A stretch of DNA of 64,000 bases from Brevundimonas sp. (GTDB lineage: Bacteria; Pseudomonadota; Alphaproteobacteria; Caulobacterales; Caulobacteraceae), in assembly GCA_003248965.1 (NCBI GenBank), contig QFQU01000003.1, positions 95,614 to 159,613 of the forward strand, given 5' to 3'. The notes under the pieces were generated by a model. It was not told the origin of the DNA. It did not search any database and saw only the letters and a program-made list of their open reading frames with translations. Made by a program: the position numbers and the translations under genes. Below, piece after piece: positions 15,037 through 24,281 of this stretch; position 1 is the first letter of the stretch; every line of letters starts with the position of its first letter.

Positions 15037-17022
15037 TTACAGTTCGGGGGCCCGGGCAGGGACCATCGCCGGGGCGACGACGGGGGCCAGGACGCCGCCG
15101 GCGACCGCGCGCAGGGGCGAGCGGGGCGTGTGCAGCACGGCCGGATTGACGCTGACGCCGTCCTGAGCGGGCGTGACCAGAAATCCCTTCTTGGCCAGGG
15201 CGTCGCCCGAACGAACGCGCGAGGTCCAGACGCTGATCGGCGCGGCCAGCAGCAGCGGCAGGACGATAGGCGCGAACCAGGTGGCCAGGTCCGGACGGAC
15301 GCACAGCGGGACCATGAATCCGACGCCGGCGATCATCTGCCAGCGCATGGCGCGGAAGGCGTCCGACCAGGCCAGACCGTCGGCGTCGCGCTGCTGGGCA
15401 GTCCAGCCGGCGTCGTGCCCCGACAGAATCTGGATGAAGGCCTTGGTGTTGGCGACCATCAGGATGGGGGCCAGGATGGCGGACAGGGCGATCTCGGCGG
15501 CCATGCCGCGGGCGATGGAACGCGCGCCCCCGAAGGCGCGGCGCTCGGCCGGGCGGCTCAGCACCAGGGCGGCGCCCATGAACTTGGGTCCGATCAGCAG
15601 CACGCCCGACAGGAAGGAGGCCAGCATGAAGGGCGTGAACTGAGGGTTCAGGATGTAGAAGAAGCTGGACCAGTCCACCGGATAGAACATCTGGATGAAC
15701 AGGCCGGTCATCAACGACGCCAGCCACAGCGGCGAGGACAGATAGGCCATGCAGCCCATCAGCAGCTGCAGTCGGCTCATCGGCGACAGGCCCTTGGCCG
15801 TGATCAGACCCAGGTGCTGCAGATTGCCCTGGAACCAGCGGTGGTCGCGACGGATGAAGTCGGTGACGGACGGCGGGGTCTCTTCCCACGAGCCTTCCAG
15901 GGCGGCGGTGACGTGCACGGCCCAACCGGCGCGGCGCATCAGGGCGGCCTCGACCACGTCGTGGCTCAGGATGTGGCCGCCGAAGGGCTTTCTGCCTTTC
16001 AGGTGCGGCAGGCCGCAGCAGTCGGCGAAGGCGCGCGTGCGGATGATGGCGTTGTGGCCCCAGTAGCTGGATTCCGAGCCGGTCCAATAGGCCAGGCCGG
16101 CGGCGGCCACGCGGCCGTACAGGCGCACCGAATACTGCGACACGCGGGCGAAGATCGTGCGGGCCTTGATGATGACCGGAGCGGTCTGGATCAGGCCCAC
16201 GCCGGGATTGCGCTCCATGGCGTCGACCATGCGCAGCAGGGTCTCGCCGGCCATGGTGCTGTCGGCGTCCAGGACGATCATGGTCTCGTAGGCGCCGCCG
16301 AAGCGACGGATCCAGTCGGACAGATTGCCGACCTTGCGTTCGGTGTTCTGCAGGCGACGACGATAGTAGGCCTTGCAGCCCGCGCCCTGACGGAAGCTCT
16401 GGAACACCGACAGTTCGGCGGCGGCGGCCTCTTCCTTGGTCGAGTCGCTCAGCACGAAGATGTCGAAGGCGTCGGCGGCGCCCAGGCGCGCCAGCGAGGC
16501 GTCGATCTGGGCCAGGCGCGCGAAGGAGGCGCGGGCGTCCTCGTTGTACAGCGGCATCAACAGGGCCGTGCGCGTGCGCGGCAGGGCCGGATGCGGCGAG
16601 AAGGCCAGGTCGGCCTGATCCTTGCCGCGCAGCATGACGACCAGACCCATCAGGCCGCTGACGAACCAGCAGGAGATGGCCGTGATCAGCACCATGAACA
16701 GGCCGAACGCGACCATCTCGGTCCCGTCCCAACCCTTGCGGGCGTACAGATAGAAGGGGGTGATGGCCGAAAGCGCGGTCAGGACGATGGTGCCGGCCAG
16801 CAGCGTCAGGCGGCGCAGGGCGACCGCGCGGGGCGAGGTGGCGGGCGTCGTCTGGGAGACGACCGTCGGGGCTTCCAGCGACTGGACGGGCATGGCCAAT
16901 GGCGTCTCGTCGGGCAGCCACGACCATGCCGGCCCCTGCGGAGCCTGGGCCGCGACGCGCGCTGCCTCGTTCATCGTCTCGACTTCAGCCTGGTCGACAG
17001 GCCGGATCGCCAGCTTGTTCAT
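15037..17022 (-). CDS. mdoH: Glucans biosynthesis glucosyltransferase H
   Basis: This 661-residue inner-membrane family 2 glycosyltransferase builds the beta-glucan backbone of osmoregulated periplasmic glucans from UDP-glucose. Two transmembrane helices (about 72-125) precede the cytoplasmic GT domain: LLMPLYNED, VLDADST (DxD), HNAIIRTRAF, SHDVVEAAL and a QxxRW-like RRDHRWFQGN. Several C-terminal helices form the channel. It is shorter than the enterobacterial enzyme, mainly at the ends. The partner opgG is not next to it; an OpgC-like acyltransferase gene lies 152 bases upstream on the same strand. Confidence 0.94.
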   Translation of the reverse strand: MNKLAIRPVDQAEVETMNEAARVAAQAPQGPAWSWLPDETPLAMPVQSLEAPTVVSQTTPATSPRAVALRRLTLLAGTIVLTALSAITPFYLYARKGWDGTEMVAFGLFMVLITAISCWFVSGLMGLVVMLRGKDQADLAFSPHPALPRTRTALLMPLYNEDARASFARLAQIDASLARLGAADAFDIFVLSDSTKEEAAAAELSVFQSFRQGAGCKAYYRRRLQNTERKVGNLSDWIRRFGGAYETMIVLDADSTMAGETLLRMVDAMERNPGVGLIQTAPVIIKARTIFARVSQYSVRLYGRVAAAGLAYWTGSESSYWGHNAIIRTRAFADCCGLPHLKGRKPFGGHILSHDVVEAALMRRAGWAVHVTAALEGSWEETPPSVTDFIRRDHRWFQGNLQHLGLITAKGLSPMSRLQLLMGCMAYLSSPLWLASLMTGLFIQMFYPVDWSSFFYILNPQFTPFMLASFLSGVLLIGPKFMGAALVLSRPAERRAFGGARSIARGMAAEIALSAILAPILMVANTKAFIQILSGHDAGWTAQQRDADGLAWSDAFRAMRWQMIAGVGFMVPLCVRPDLATWFAPIVLPLLLAAPISVWTSRVRSGDALAKKGFLVTPAQDGVSVNPAVLHTPRSPLRAVAGGVLAPVVAPAMVPARAPEL

Positions 17023-17174
17023 GCCGCTCTAGGACGCCCCCGAGTTGACCGACCGTCATTCCGAAGGCAGGAACGACGCGGAGTGCTGCACTGCAACACA
17101 GCCTGCATAATCGATCACATTCGCGCGATTTTCAATCACGCAATGTTGATGTCATCAAAAATTCGGGGAGTTTT

Positions 17175-19076
17175 TCACAGCGGAACGTCGAAGGCGTCCG
17201 CATCGCGGCGGCTTATCGGCGATTCCGTGGCTACAGACAGCAGTTTACGGTCCAGAACCCAGGCTGCAACCCCTACCCAACCCACCAGGACGATGGCGTA
17301 GGCGCGCTCCCACCAGCCGACATTGGCGTCATTGACCGTGCCGGGCAGAACCAGATGCTTGGTCAGGACGGTCAATACCGCCATGACGATGAAGGTCGCC
17401 GCCAGAAAGGCTTTCAGCCGGGGCATGTCGCGCCGCCGCGCCAGACCCCATAGCAAAAGCAGCGGCGCCAGCTGAATTCCCAGGGCCAGGTTGATGACCA
17501 TGTGGCGCGGGTCGGGCCACGGATAGAGGGTCGATCCGGCCATGCCCGCTCCCGCCAGCACGAAGACCACGGCGATGACAGCGCCGGCGACGCGCGCGCC
17601 GGTCAGGGCGAAGATCGCCAGGCCGAACCCCAGGCCCGCCAGACCCGCCATCACCCCGGCGACGAACACTCCGCCGTTGAAGAGGATGGGCGCACGGGCC
17701 GAGGCCCCGCCCAGTTCGCTCAGATACTGGGTGGCGTTGTCGAAGCCGGGATAGGTCAGGATGGCTATGGCGACGACGGTCAGGGCCAAAAGCGGCGCGG
17801 CGACCCCGACGCCCAGCAGACGTCGGCGACGGTCATAGCGTTGACTGGGTCGCAGCAGAGCCTTCAGGTCCAGCGGCCAGGGCCGGCCGTCCAGCGGCTT
17901 CAGTCCCCACAGCGGACGGATGGCCGGAATGCGCTTGACGACTTCGTAGACCGCCAGGCTTCCCAGGAAGGTCGCCAGCACCAGCACCAGCGCCTCCGTT
18001 CCTGCTGGCAGGTTCGCTGGCCGCACGATCCAGACGACGGCGACCAGAATGGTCTGGTGCGCCAGATAGAGGGGGAAGGTCGCCTCGGTCAGGTACTTCA
18101 GCACCGGCCCGCCCTTGTCCCGTAGATGTCGGCTGCCGAAGCCCAGGATGGCGACGATGACGCCCCATTGATCGACGCCGTAGACCAGGGCCCGCGGGAC
18201 GCCCCAGAAGGCGCCGGCGCCCGGGTGCCAGACCTGCACCATCATGATCGGCAGGGCGACCGCGCCGAGGGCCAGTCCGACCCAGCGATACCGCTCCATG
18301 TCTCGCCACAGGCCCTCGCGGCCCACGATGCAGAAGCCGAACAGGAAGGCCGCCAGCGACAGGGCGTGATTGTACCAGTCCCAGTGAAGGGTGTTGGTGA
18401 TGCCGAACCAGGGGAAAAGGCCCCAGCGGATCAGCGTCAGGTAAAGGATCGGCAGCAGCAGAAGGCGCGGCCCCTTCAGCGCGCGCTCCAGCCCGTCGCC
18501 CAGGGTCTCGATAAGCCCGGGCCGACGCCACAGCAGGACGGCGATCACACTGTAGGCGGCGATATAGACGATGAACCACAGGTGGTTGACCGGCACCCCG
18601 TCGGCCAGGCCGCTCCAACCGAACTCATGACCCAGCCAGGCGACGAAGCCGGCTGCGCCCCCTGGCCAGCCGCCCTTGTCCATCGCCTCGATCCAGGACT
18701 GGATCGGCACCAGAACCAGGGCGCCGAAGATCAGGGGCGGGACCAGCCGTTCGAACCGGGCGCGCGCGACCTGCCGCGGCGTGCGTCGCGCGGTCATGAA
18801 CCGCAGCGCCGCGCCGGATACCAGGAACAGCAGCGTCAGCCGCCACGGATTGGTGATCAGGATCGCCTCGCGCATCCACGCGAAGGTGTGGGCGCTGTGC
18901 ACGTGCCAGTCATAGACGCCATAGACCAGACCGACATGATACAGGATCAGCAGGCCGAACGCGCCGACGCGGATCCAGTCCAGATCGTAACGGCGTGTAG
19001 GCGGGGCGACGGGCGGGTTCACCGGCGCGTCTATGGTCCGCGCCAGGCGTCCAGGCAATATGGCGGATCGTCCCAA
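17175..19076 (-). CDS. OpgC-like acyltransferase 3 fused to DUF998 membrane domain
   Basis: This 633-residue protein has two membrane domains. Residues about 28-390 are acyltransferase family 3, beginning RRYDLDWIRVGAFGLLILYHVGLVYG with the catalytic histidine in the first helix, and closely follow the OpgC pattern (SGAALRFMTARR, NHLWFIVYI, FPLYLAHQT). Residues about 410-610 form a DUF998-like set of six helices (LTYPGFDNATQYLSELG). Next to opgH, a role in succinylating or otherwise decorating periplasmic glucans is likely. The start is TTG 19076 or GTG 19022. It follows the DUF1338 gene by 11 bases. Confidence 0.83.
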   Translation of the reverse strand: MGRSAILPGRLARTIDAPVNPPVAPPTRRYDLDWIRVGAFGLLILYHVGLVYGVYDWHVHSAHTFAWMREAILITNPWRLTLLFLVSGAALRFMTARRTPRQVARARFERLVPPLIFGALVLVPIQSWIEAMDKGGWPGGAAGFVAWLGHEFGWSGLADGVPVNHLWFIVYIAAYSVIAVLLWRRPGLIETLGDGLERALKGPRLLLLPILYLTLIRWGLFPWFGITNTLHWDWYNHALSLAAFLFGFCIVGREGLWRDMERYRWVGLALGAVALPIMMVQVWHPGAGAFWGVPRALVYGVDQWGVIVAILGFGSRHLRDKGGPVLKYLTEATFPLYLAHQTILVAVVWIVRPANLPAGTEALVLVLATFLGSLAVYEVVKRIPAIRPLWGLKPLDGRPWPLDLKALLRPSQRYDRRRRLLGVGVAAPLLALTVVAIAILTYPGFDNATQYLSELGGASARAPILFNGGVFVAGVMAGLAGLGFGLAIFALTGARVAGAVIAVVFVLAGAGMAGSTLYPWPDPRHMVINLALGIQLAPLLLLWGLARRRDMPRLKAFLAATFIVMAVLTVLTKHLVLPGTVNDANVGWWERAYAIVLVGWVGVAAWVLDRKLLSVATESPISRRDADAFDVPL

Positions 19077-19087
19077 ACGGCGCGCGA

Positions 19088-20416
19088 TCAGGCCGGAACC
19101 GACCGCGACAGACCCAGCGCCGTCAGCGTCTCGGTCAGAGAGGCGTCCTGCTCGGCCTGATAAAGAGCCATTTCGTCCAGCACCGGACGACCCAGGGCCT
19201 GTTCGAACTCGGCCTTGGCCGGATCGACGGCATAGGCGGCGGCTCGTGCCTCGGCGCCCAGGTTGGACTGGAAGATGCCGGCCGCGCTGACGGGCAGGAA
19301 GTCCTCGTAGGTGATGGGTTCAGCCATGACGGCGCCCTGGGCGATCAGGGCGTCCAGATCGTCGGTCTCGGCCCGCTCGGCCAGGCCCTTCAGGGTGGGG
19401 CGATAGCGGAACCAGGCCAGGCCCCCACGACGCAGGGCCTCCCAGTCGTCGGGCAGGGCCGAAAAGTCCTTCTTGGCCAGGGCTTCGTCATAAAGGGCCC
19501 GACCCGTCGGCGTCAGGGCGCAGCCGCGTTGCTCGATTTCGCCGAAGCGGGCGGTGTGCACCCCGGCGACGGCGCCCTCGCCGGAGGGAAAGGCGATCGC
19601 CTCCTCCAGCGCCTTGAAGCTGGTTTGGCGCAGCAGGATGGGGCAGGCGCGGGCGGGCGGCCCCTCGATCGTCTCCTTGGGCGTGATGCCGCGCTCGGGC
19701 ATGGCCGCTTGGGCCGCGTCTATGTCCAGGGTGCGGGGCGTCAGGTGGTTGATGTGCGGCCCCTTGAAGCTGACCACATCCGCGATCAGCCGGTGGGCCG
19801 CCACCAGCCGGGCGTAGGTGTCGGCGCTGACCGTGGCTTCGGCGTGCCAGCGGAAGGTCTCCAGCAATTCGGCCACGAAACGGTCGGCCTGATCCGCGTT
19901 CAGCCCGCCGTTCGTCTCCGCCGTCGCGATCAGCTCGCGCGCGCCGGCCGTGAAGATGTCGCGCCGCGCAAGGGTCTGGGCCGCCTCTTCGCGCAAGGCC
20001 GCGTCCTCGATCAACTCCAGCCGCAACAGGGAGCAGAAGACCCGAAAGGGGTTTCGCGCCAGGGCGCCGGGATCGACCGGGCGAAAGGCCGTCGAATGAA
20101 CCGGCACCCCGGCCGGGGCCAGGTTGTAATAGCTGACCGGCGTCATCCCCATGACCGCGAAGGCACGGCCGATCATCGCCAGTTCGTCCGCCGTGCCAAC
20201 GCGGATGGCGCCGTGCCGTTCTTCCGACAGGCGGCTCAGTTCGCCCGAGTTCGCCAGCCGGTTCGCACCCGCCGGATCGGCTTCCAGTACGCGCGCATTG
20301 ATGTCGGCCACCAGGCTCAGCAGTTCGCCGTACTGGGGCACTTCGGCCCGGTACATGGCCGACAGGGCGGCCGAGAACCGGCTGCGAATTTCGTCGGAAT
20401 GGACGAAGGCGGACAT
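19088..20416 (-). CDS. DUF1338 / 2-oxoadipate dioxygenase-decarboxylase (HglS/YdcJ) family
   Basis: This protein of about 442 residues starts at 20416 (MSAFVHSDEIRSRF), where GGGAG precedes the ATG. Family metal and substrate residues are in place: VPVHSTAFRP (His and Arg near residues 81 and 85), GPHINHLTPRTLDID (second His) and FGEIEQRGCALT (Glu). HglS converts 2-oxoadipate to D-2-hydroxyglutarate in lysine breakdown; whether this member does so is inferred from the family only. It is first of a two-gene run with the acyltransferase, an unusual partner. Confidence 0.87.
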   Translation of the reverse strand: MSAFVHSDEIRSRFSAALSAMYRAEVPQYGELLSLVADINARVLEADPAGANRLANSGELSRLSEERHGAIRVGTADELAMIGRAFAVMGMTPVSYYNLAPAGVPVHSTAFRPVDPGALARNPFRVFCSLLRLELIEDAALREEAAQTLARRDIFTAGARELIATAETNGGLNADQADRFVAELLETFRWHAEATVSADTYARLVAAHRLIADVVSFKGPHINHLTPRTLDIDAAQAAMPERGITPKETIEGPPARACPILLRQTSFKALEEAIAFPSGEGAVAGVHTARFGEIEQRGCALTPTGRALYDEALAKKDFSALPDDWEALRRGGLAWFRYRPTLKGLAERAETDDLDALIAQGAVMAEPITYEDFLPVSAAGIFQSNLGAEARAAAYAVDPAKAEFEQALGRPVLDEMALYQAEQDASLTETLTALGLSRSVPA

Positions 20417-20484
20417 GATCGCTCCCACTTTTGGCCGATCCATAGGCTGCGCGGACGGCGGTGAAAAGCCGCCGCCTGTCGGCG

Positions 20485-21135
<651 letters not shown>

Positions 21136-21276
21136 CGGGGGCTCCGGGTCTCAAGGGAAAAACGACTTACCCTATATGGGAACGTCACGAGCGCTTGCCG
21201 AGGGGGCCGTGGTGTTCTATCAGGCCCGCCTCCCGCTGGATCGACCGTCCGGCGGCGCGCACGACGTGGCGTAAAC

Positions 21277-21366
21277 GGACAGGTGGCGGAGTGGTCGATC
21301 GCGCACGCTTGGAAAGCGTGTGTAGGTGAAAGCCTACCGAGGGTTCGAATCCCTCTCTGTCCGCCA
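21277..21366 (+). tRNA. tRNA-Ser (anticodon GGA)
   Basis: A 90-base class II tRNA has a seven-pair acceptor stem, a D arm (GGCGGAGTGGTCGATC), the anticodon stem-loop CACGC-TTGGAAA-GCGTG with GGA at 21311-21313, and a long variable arm (GTAGGTGAAAGCCTAC). The T arm carries GGTTCGAATCC, and the 3-prime CCA is encoded. The long variable arm and the anticodon give serine. It stands at the left edge of the insertion-sequence region, a usual place for integrated DNA. Confidence 0.97.
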
Positions 21367-21627
21367 CGCCGCATTGATTTTGCTGATTATTTCAGCATTT
21401 CCGCGACCTTGACCAATCATTCGTCATATCAGGCGCTCTGTGTGAGCGGGCGGCCAGAACGAACTTAACTCCATTGATCGCGTGCCAAATCGAGGCCCCC
21501 TCAGTCGGTCGACGCCAAAGATACCTCGTGCATTTGACCGATAGCGCCGAGCACCTCCTCGTAGGGTGGTGTCAGTCCAACGACAAAAAGTCTCCAGTTG
21601 GCGCGGATCGCCCCTGGTCGCTGAATC
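21367..21627. other. Intergenic stretch after tRNA-Ser, no gene seen
   Basis: These 261 bases between the tRNA and the truncated transposase show no convincing coding frame, terminator or repeat of the tRNA 3-prime end. They may be part of the older mobile element whose transposase remnant follows. Confidence 0.5.
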
Positions 21628-21946
21628 TCAGGCGGCAAGCGCCTTCCACTCGGCCAGGGCGGCTGAGCGTTGGGTTTTGTAATCGGCTCTGCTGATGAGA
21701 TGGCGATCCTGGTTGAAGTGGTTGTGGAAAGCGGCGTGGACAGCGCTGAATTTCTGCAAGGTCTTCATCTGGCGGAAGCGCTGCATGGCCCGCTCTCGTC
21801 GTCGGAACGGGAGGTGGGAGTTCTCGACGCAATTGTTCAGCCAGCGACCCATTTCCTGCTTTCTAGCCGCCTTCAGGTCCCTGAGCGCAGCCCTGTAGGA
21901 TTTCAGGCCATCCGTAACGATGGCCTTCGGTGATCCATGGCGGCGC
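21628..21946 (-). pseudogene. IS6-family transposase, truncated (C-terminal third)
   Basis: Only the last 105 or so codons of a DDE transposase remain: GSPKAIVTDGLKSYRAAL carries the second catalytic Asp, and NNCVENSHLPFRRRERAMQRF the catalytic Glu. Homology stops exactly where the inverted repeat of the next element begins (21947), so the N-terminal part was lost when that element inserted or recombined. It is a different IS6-family member from the three intact copies. Confidence 0.85.
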
Positions 21947-22762
21947 GGTGCTGTCAGGTTAAGCGGCGCAGGATCAGAAGCCCCGTACCCCGCCCTGCTC
22001 AGGCCGTAGCCGCCGCCCATGCCGCATCCGCCTCGGCGCGGAAACGGCGGAGGGTGGGACGGCTGATCAGGTGACGCTGGAGGTTGAAGGTGTTGTAGAT
22101 CGCCGCGTGGGCGGTGAGGAACTTCTGGGCGGAGGCCTGGGATTCGAACCCCTGCTGTTTTCGCTCTCGTCGTCGGATCGACAGGTGCGAGTTTTCGACC
22201 CGGTTGTTCTCGCGGAGCCGGCCTGGTCGATGAAGGTGTTTCAACCCCAACTCCCGGAGTGCTGAACCGTACGATGCCAGGCCGTCTGTGGTGATCCGTT
22301 CCGGCTCAACCGGCTGGTTTCTCAGCAGGCGACCCAGAAGTTTAAGCGCCGCCTCGTTGTCTCGCCGTCGCTGCACGACCAGGTCGAGCACCTCGCCCTC
22401 GTCGTCGACCGCTCGCCATAGATACATCCGCCGGCCGCCGATCCAGCAGACCACCTCGTCCAGATGCCAGCGCGGCGACGGCGACGGCCGGCGCTTCCTC
22501 AGCCGCCTGGCGATCAGAGGGCCGAACTTGCGCGTCCAGCACCGGATTGTTTCGTAGCTAACCTCGATTCCGCGAGCGGCGAGCATTTCCTCGACGTCGC
22601 GCAGGCTCAGGCTGAACCGAAAATACAACCACACCGCATGGCGGATCACGTCCGCCGGGAAGCGATGGCGCTTGAACGACAGCGGCTTCATGAAAGGCGT
22701 CCCCGATCAGACATTTGCGCCGACCTTCATTGGAGACAAGTTAGCGTTAGACTGACAGCACC
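21947..22762 (-). mobile_element. IS6-family insertion sequence, copy A (816 bp)
   Basis: Terminal inverted repeats begin GGTGCTGTCAG at 21947 and end CTGACAGCACC at 22762, enclosing one transposase gene. The outer eight-base flanks (GGCGGCGC and GTCGGCGG) do not match, so there is no visible target-site duplication. That points to later recombination or deletion around the element. Both flanks are truncated genes. Confidence 0.88.
21999..22691 (-). CDS. IS6-family transposase, copy A
   Basis: This intact 230-residue DDE transposase starts MKPLSFKRHRFPADVIRHAVWLYFRFSLSLRDVEEM, the usual IS6 N-terminus with a helix-turn-helix in ERGIEVSYETIRCW-like sequence. Catalytic residues are seen in RWHLDEVVCWIGG (Asp), ITTDGLASY (Asp) and NNRVENSHLSIRRRER (Glu). 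The product should carry out replicative transposition. It is closest to copy C near the right end of the window and more distant from copy B. Confidence 0.93.
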   Translation of the reverse strand: MKPLSFKRHRFPADVIRHAVWLYFRFSLSLRDVEEMLAARGIEVSYETIRCWTRKFGPLIARRLRKRRPSPSPRWHLDEVVCWIGGRRMYLWRAVDDEGEVLDLVVQRRRDNEAALKLLGRLLRNQPVEPERITTDGLASYGSALRELGLKHLHRPGRLRENNRVENSHLSIRRRERKQQGFESQASAQKFLTAHAAIYNTFNLQRHLISRPTLRRFRAEADAAWAAATA

Positions 22763-23059
22763 GTCGGCGGGGTTGTTTCTTGGGGAGGGCAACTCGGCCA
22801 AGGATTCAACCGTTCTGCTGGTCAAATGAGGCCCATTGTCCAGTGGCAAAGAAACCCCAATGATTTAGCCTCAATCGGTGCAGCCTTCGGAACAGAAATG
22901 ACGTCTTCAGGTCTTGGATCAGCTCAAGATTTGTCAGGTTATGGTGGTAGAATAATATATTCAAGTATAACTTATGGGGCTGGGTCGCGGATAAATAGGT
23001 ATTGCGGATCGACTTATATCAACGGCCTTCTATACAATTTCTGTGCTGAGGTATTTTAG
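22763..23059 (+). pseudogene. C-terminal fragment of an interrupted gene (toxin-like candidate)
   Basis: An open frame of 98 codons begins exactly at the right end of IS copy A and runs to the stop at 23057-23059; inside the IS the frame is closed a few codons upstream. An internal ATG at 22826 could restart 77 residues. The sequence is rich in G, S, Y and N (SGYGGRIIYSSITYGAGSRINRYCGS), with two cysteines near the end, and is much lower in GC than the chromosome. No family is recognised. Its stop abuts the next ATG, the pattern of a truncated polymorphic-toxin tip followed by its immunity gene; that is inference. Confidence 0.5.
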
Positions 23060-23314
23060 ATGTCGAGAAGTTATGCTGTTTTTTATCCAATTGCGATTAT
23101 TCTTTTTATTTTCGCATTTTATGTAATGGGAATCTATTCAGGCAAAGACTCGACGTCACTTTTCATAATCGCGTGGATAGGTGTTTTCTTGTTGGGTGTC
23201 AGTCGGTCTCTTGTAAGAAGTGGGGATAGAAAGCTAGCCGGACTGATACTGTTGTGCCACATCATGGTGGGTGCGGTGGGGGTCGTTGTACTAAATTTGC
23301 TGCTCCGAATATAA
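23060..23314 (+). CDS. Small AT-rich membrane protein (possible immunity partner)
   Basis: This 84-residue product starts at ATG 23060, directly after the stop of the previous fragment. Three hydrophobic helices are visible (YAVFYPIAIILFIFAFYVMGIY, SLFIIAWIGVFLLGV and LILLCHIMVGAVGVVVLNLLL), with basic loops between. Codon use is AT-rich and unlike the flanking genome, a sign of foreign origin. No family is recognised. The abutting position and small membrane nature fit an immunity protein, but nothing proves it. Confidence 0.55.
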   Translation: MSRSYAVFYPIAIILFIFAFYVMGIYSGKDSTSLFIIAWIGVFLLGVSRSLVRSGDRKLAGLILLCHIMVGAVGVVVLNLLLRI

Positions 23315-23359
23315 ATTTGATTGCCCAGTAATACTGTTCATCTTTCGCTTCTGCTTGTC

Positions 23360-23405
23360 GGAATTGACAACGCAAGTCCGCCCGATCGCGAAACGGCCTT
23401 CCGTT
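23360..23405. repeat. Imperfect copy of the left end of IS copy B
   Basis: About 46 bases here match 23470-23516, the first bases of IS copy B, with roughly three quarters identity (both contain AAGTCCGC, then CGA, CGC, AAACGG and TTCC in register). It may be a relic of an older IS end or a repeat that IS copy B carries. No gene is seen from 23315 to 23469. Confidence 0.5.
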
Positions 23406-23469
23406 AGCGCTGCCAGGGGCTTTGTCAGCCAAACGCTTTGCGCGGACGAGCGGCTCGGATAGCGTGGCC

Positions 23470-24280
23470 GGTGCTGACAAGTTAAGTCCGCTCGACCGCA
23501 AAACGGGCTTTCCCTTGTTTGTTTCAGGCCGCCTGGGTCGCGGCGGCCCATGCGGCTTCGGCATGGCCGCGCAGGACGCGAAGGCCAGGTCGGGAAATCA
23601 GGTGGGGCTGGAGGTTGAAGGGGTTGTAGATCGGTCCGTGGGTGGAGAGGAATCTCTGGGCTGAACCCTGCGATTTGAACCTCTGCTGCTTTCGTTCCCG
23701 TCGTCGGATGACGAGGTGCGAGTTCTCCGCCCGATTGTTCTCCCGCATTCCGCCGGGATGGTGACGCGTCTGAAGATGCAGGATTTTCATCGCCGCTCGA
23801 TACGACGCCAGCTTATCGGTGACGATGGATTCTGGATGGACGCCGGTGTTGCGCAGGAGGCGGCGCAATAGCTTCAGGGCCGCGTGTTTGTTCCGGCGCT
23901 TCTGGACCAGGACGTCGAGAACCTCGCCCTCATCATCGACCGCTCGCCACAGATACATCCGTCGCCCGCCGATCTTCACGACCGCCTCATCCAGATGCCA
24001 TCGGCGGGTAGGGGAGGGGCGTCCTCGTTTCAAATTGGCGGCGATCAGGGGCCCGAACTTGATCACCCAGCACCGGATCGTTTCGCGGCTCACCTCGATC
24101 CCGCGCTCCGCCATCAACTCCTCAACGTCGCGGATGCTCAGCGTGAACCGGAAATACCAGCGCACGGCCCGCAGGATCACCGCTGGAGGGAACCGGTGAC
24201 GCTTGAAATTGATCGGATTCACCCTGCCCCCAGCCTTAACCACCTCACTGGAGAGAAGTTAGCGTTAGACTGCCAGCACC
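23470..24280 (-). mobile_element. IS6-family insertion sequence, copy B (811 bp)
   Basis: The left end is GGTGCTGACAAGTTAA at 23470; the right end is TTAGCGTTAGACTGCCAGCACC, ending at 24280. The inverted repeats are less perfect than in copy A. Flanking octamers GCGTGGCC and AGCGCAAG do not match. It has the same orientation as copies A and C and sits immediately left of the catabolic locus, cutting off a cytochrome-like gene. Confidence 0.85.
23524..24243 (-). CDS. IS6-family transposase, copy B
   Basis: This 239-residue intact DDE transposase has INFKRHRFPPAVILRAVRWYFRFTLSIRDVEELM at the N-terminus, RWHLDEAVVKIGGRRMYLWRAVDDEGEVLD with the first Asp, IVTDKLASY with the second, and NNRAENSHLVIRRRER with the Glu. 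GTG 24222 (VNPINF) is an alternative start closer to that of copy A. It differs at many positions from copies A and C, so the three were not made by one recent burst. Confidence 0.92.
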   Translation of the reverse strand: MVKAGGRVNPINFKRHRFPPAVILRAVRWYFRFTLSIRDVEELMAERGIEVSRETIRCWVIKFGPLIAANLKRGRPSPTRRWHLDEAVVKIGGRRMYLWRAVDDEGEVLDVLVQKRRNKHAALKLLRRLLRNTGVHPESIVTDKLASYRAAMKILHLQTRHHPGGMRENNRAENSHLVIRRRERKQQRFKSQGSAQRFLSTHGPIYNPFNLQPHLISRPGLRVLRGHAEAAWAAATQAA

Positions 24281-24281
24281 A

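Noticed and set aside
14992..17301. 769-codon plus-strand open frame
   Set aside because: Antisense to mdoH, which has a full set of glycosyltransferase motifs.
21939..22770. Target-site duplication around IS copy A
   Set aside because: The two flanking octamers share only part of a GC-rich string and differ at both ends; chance is enough.
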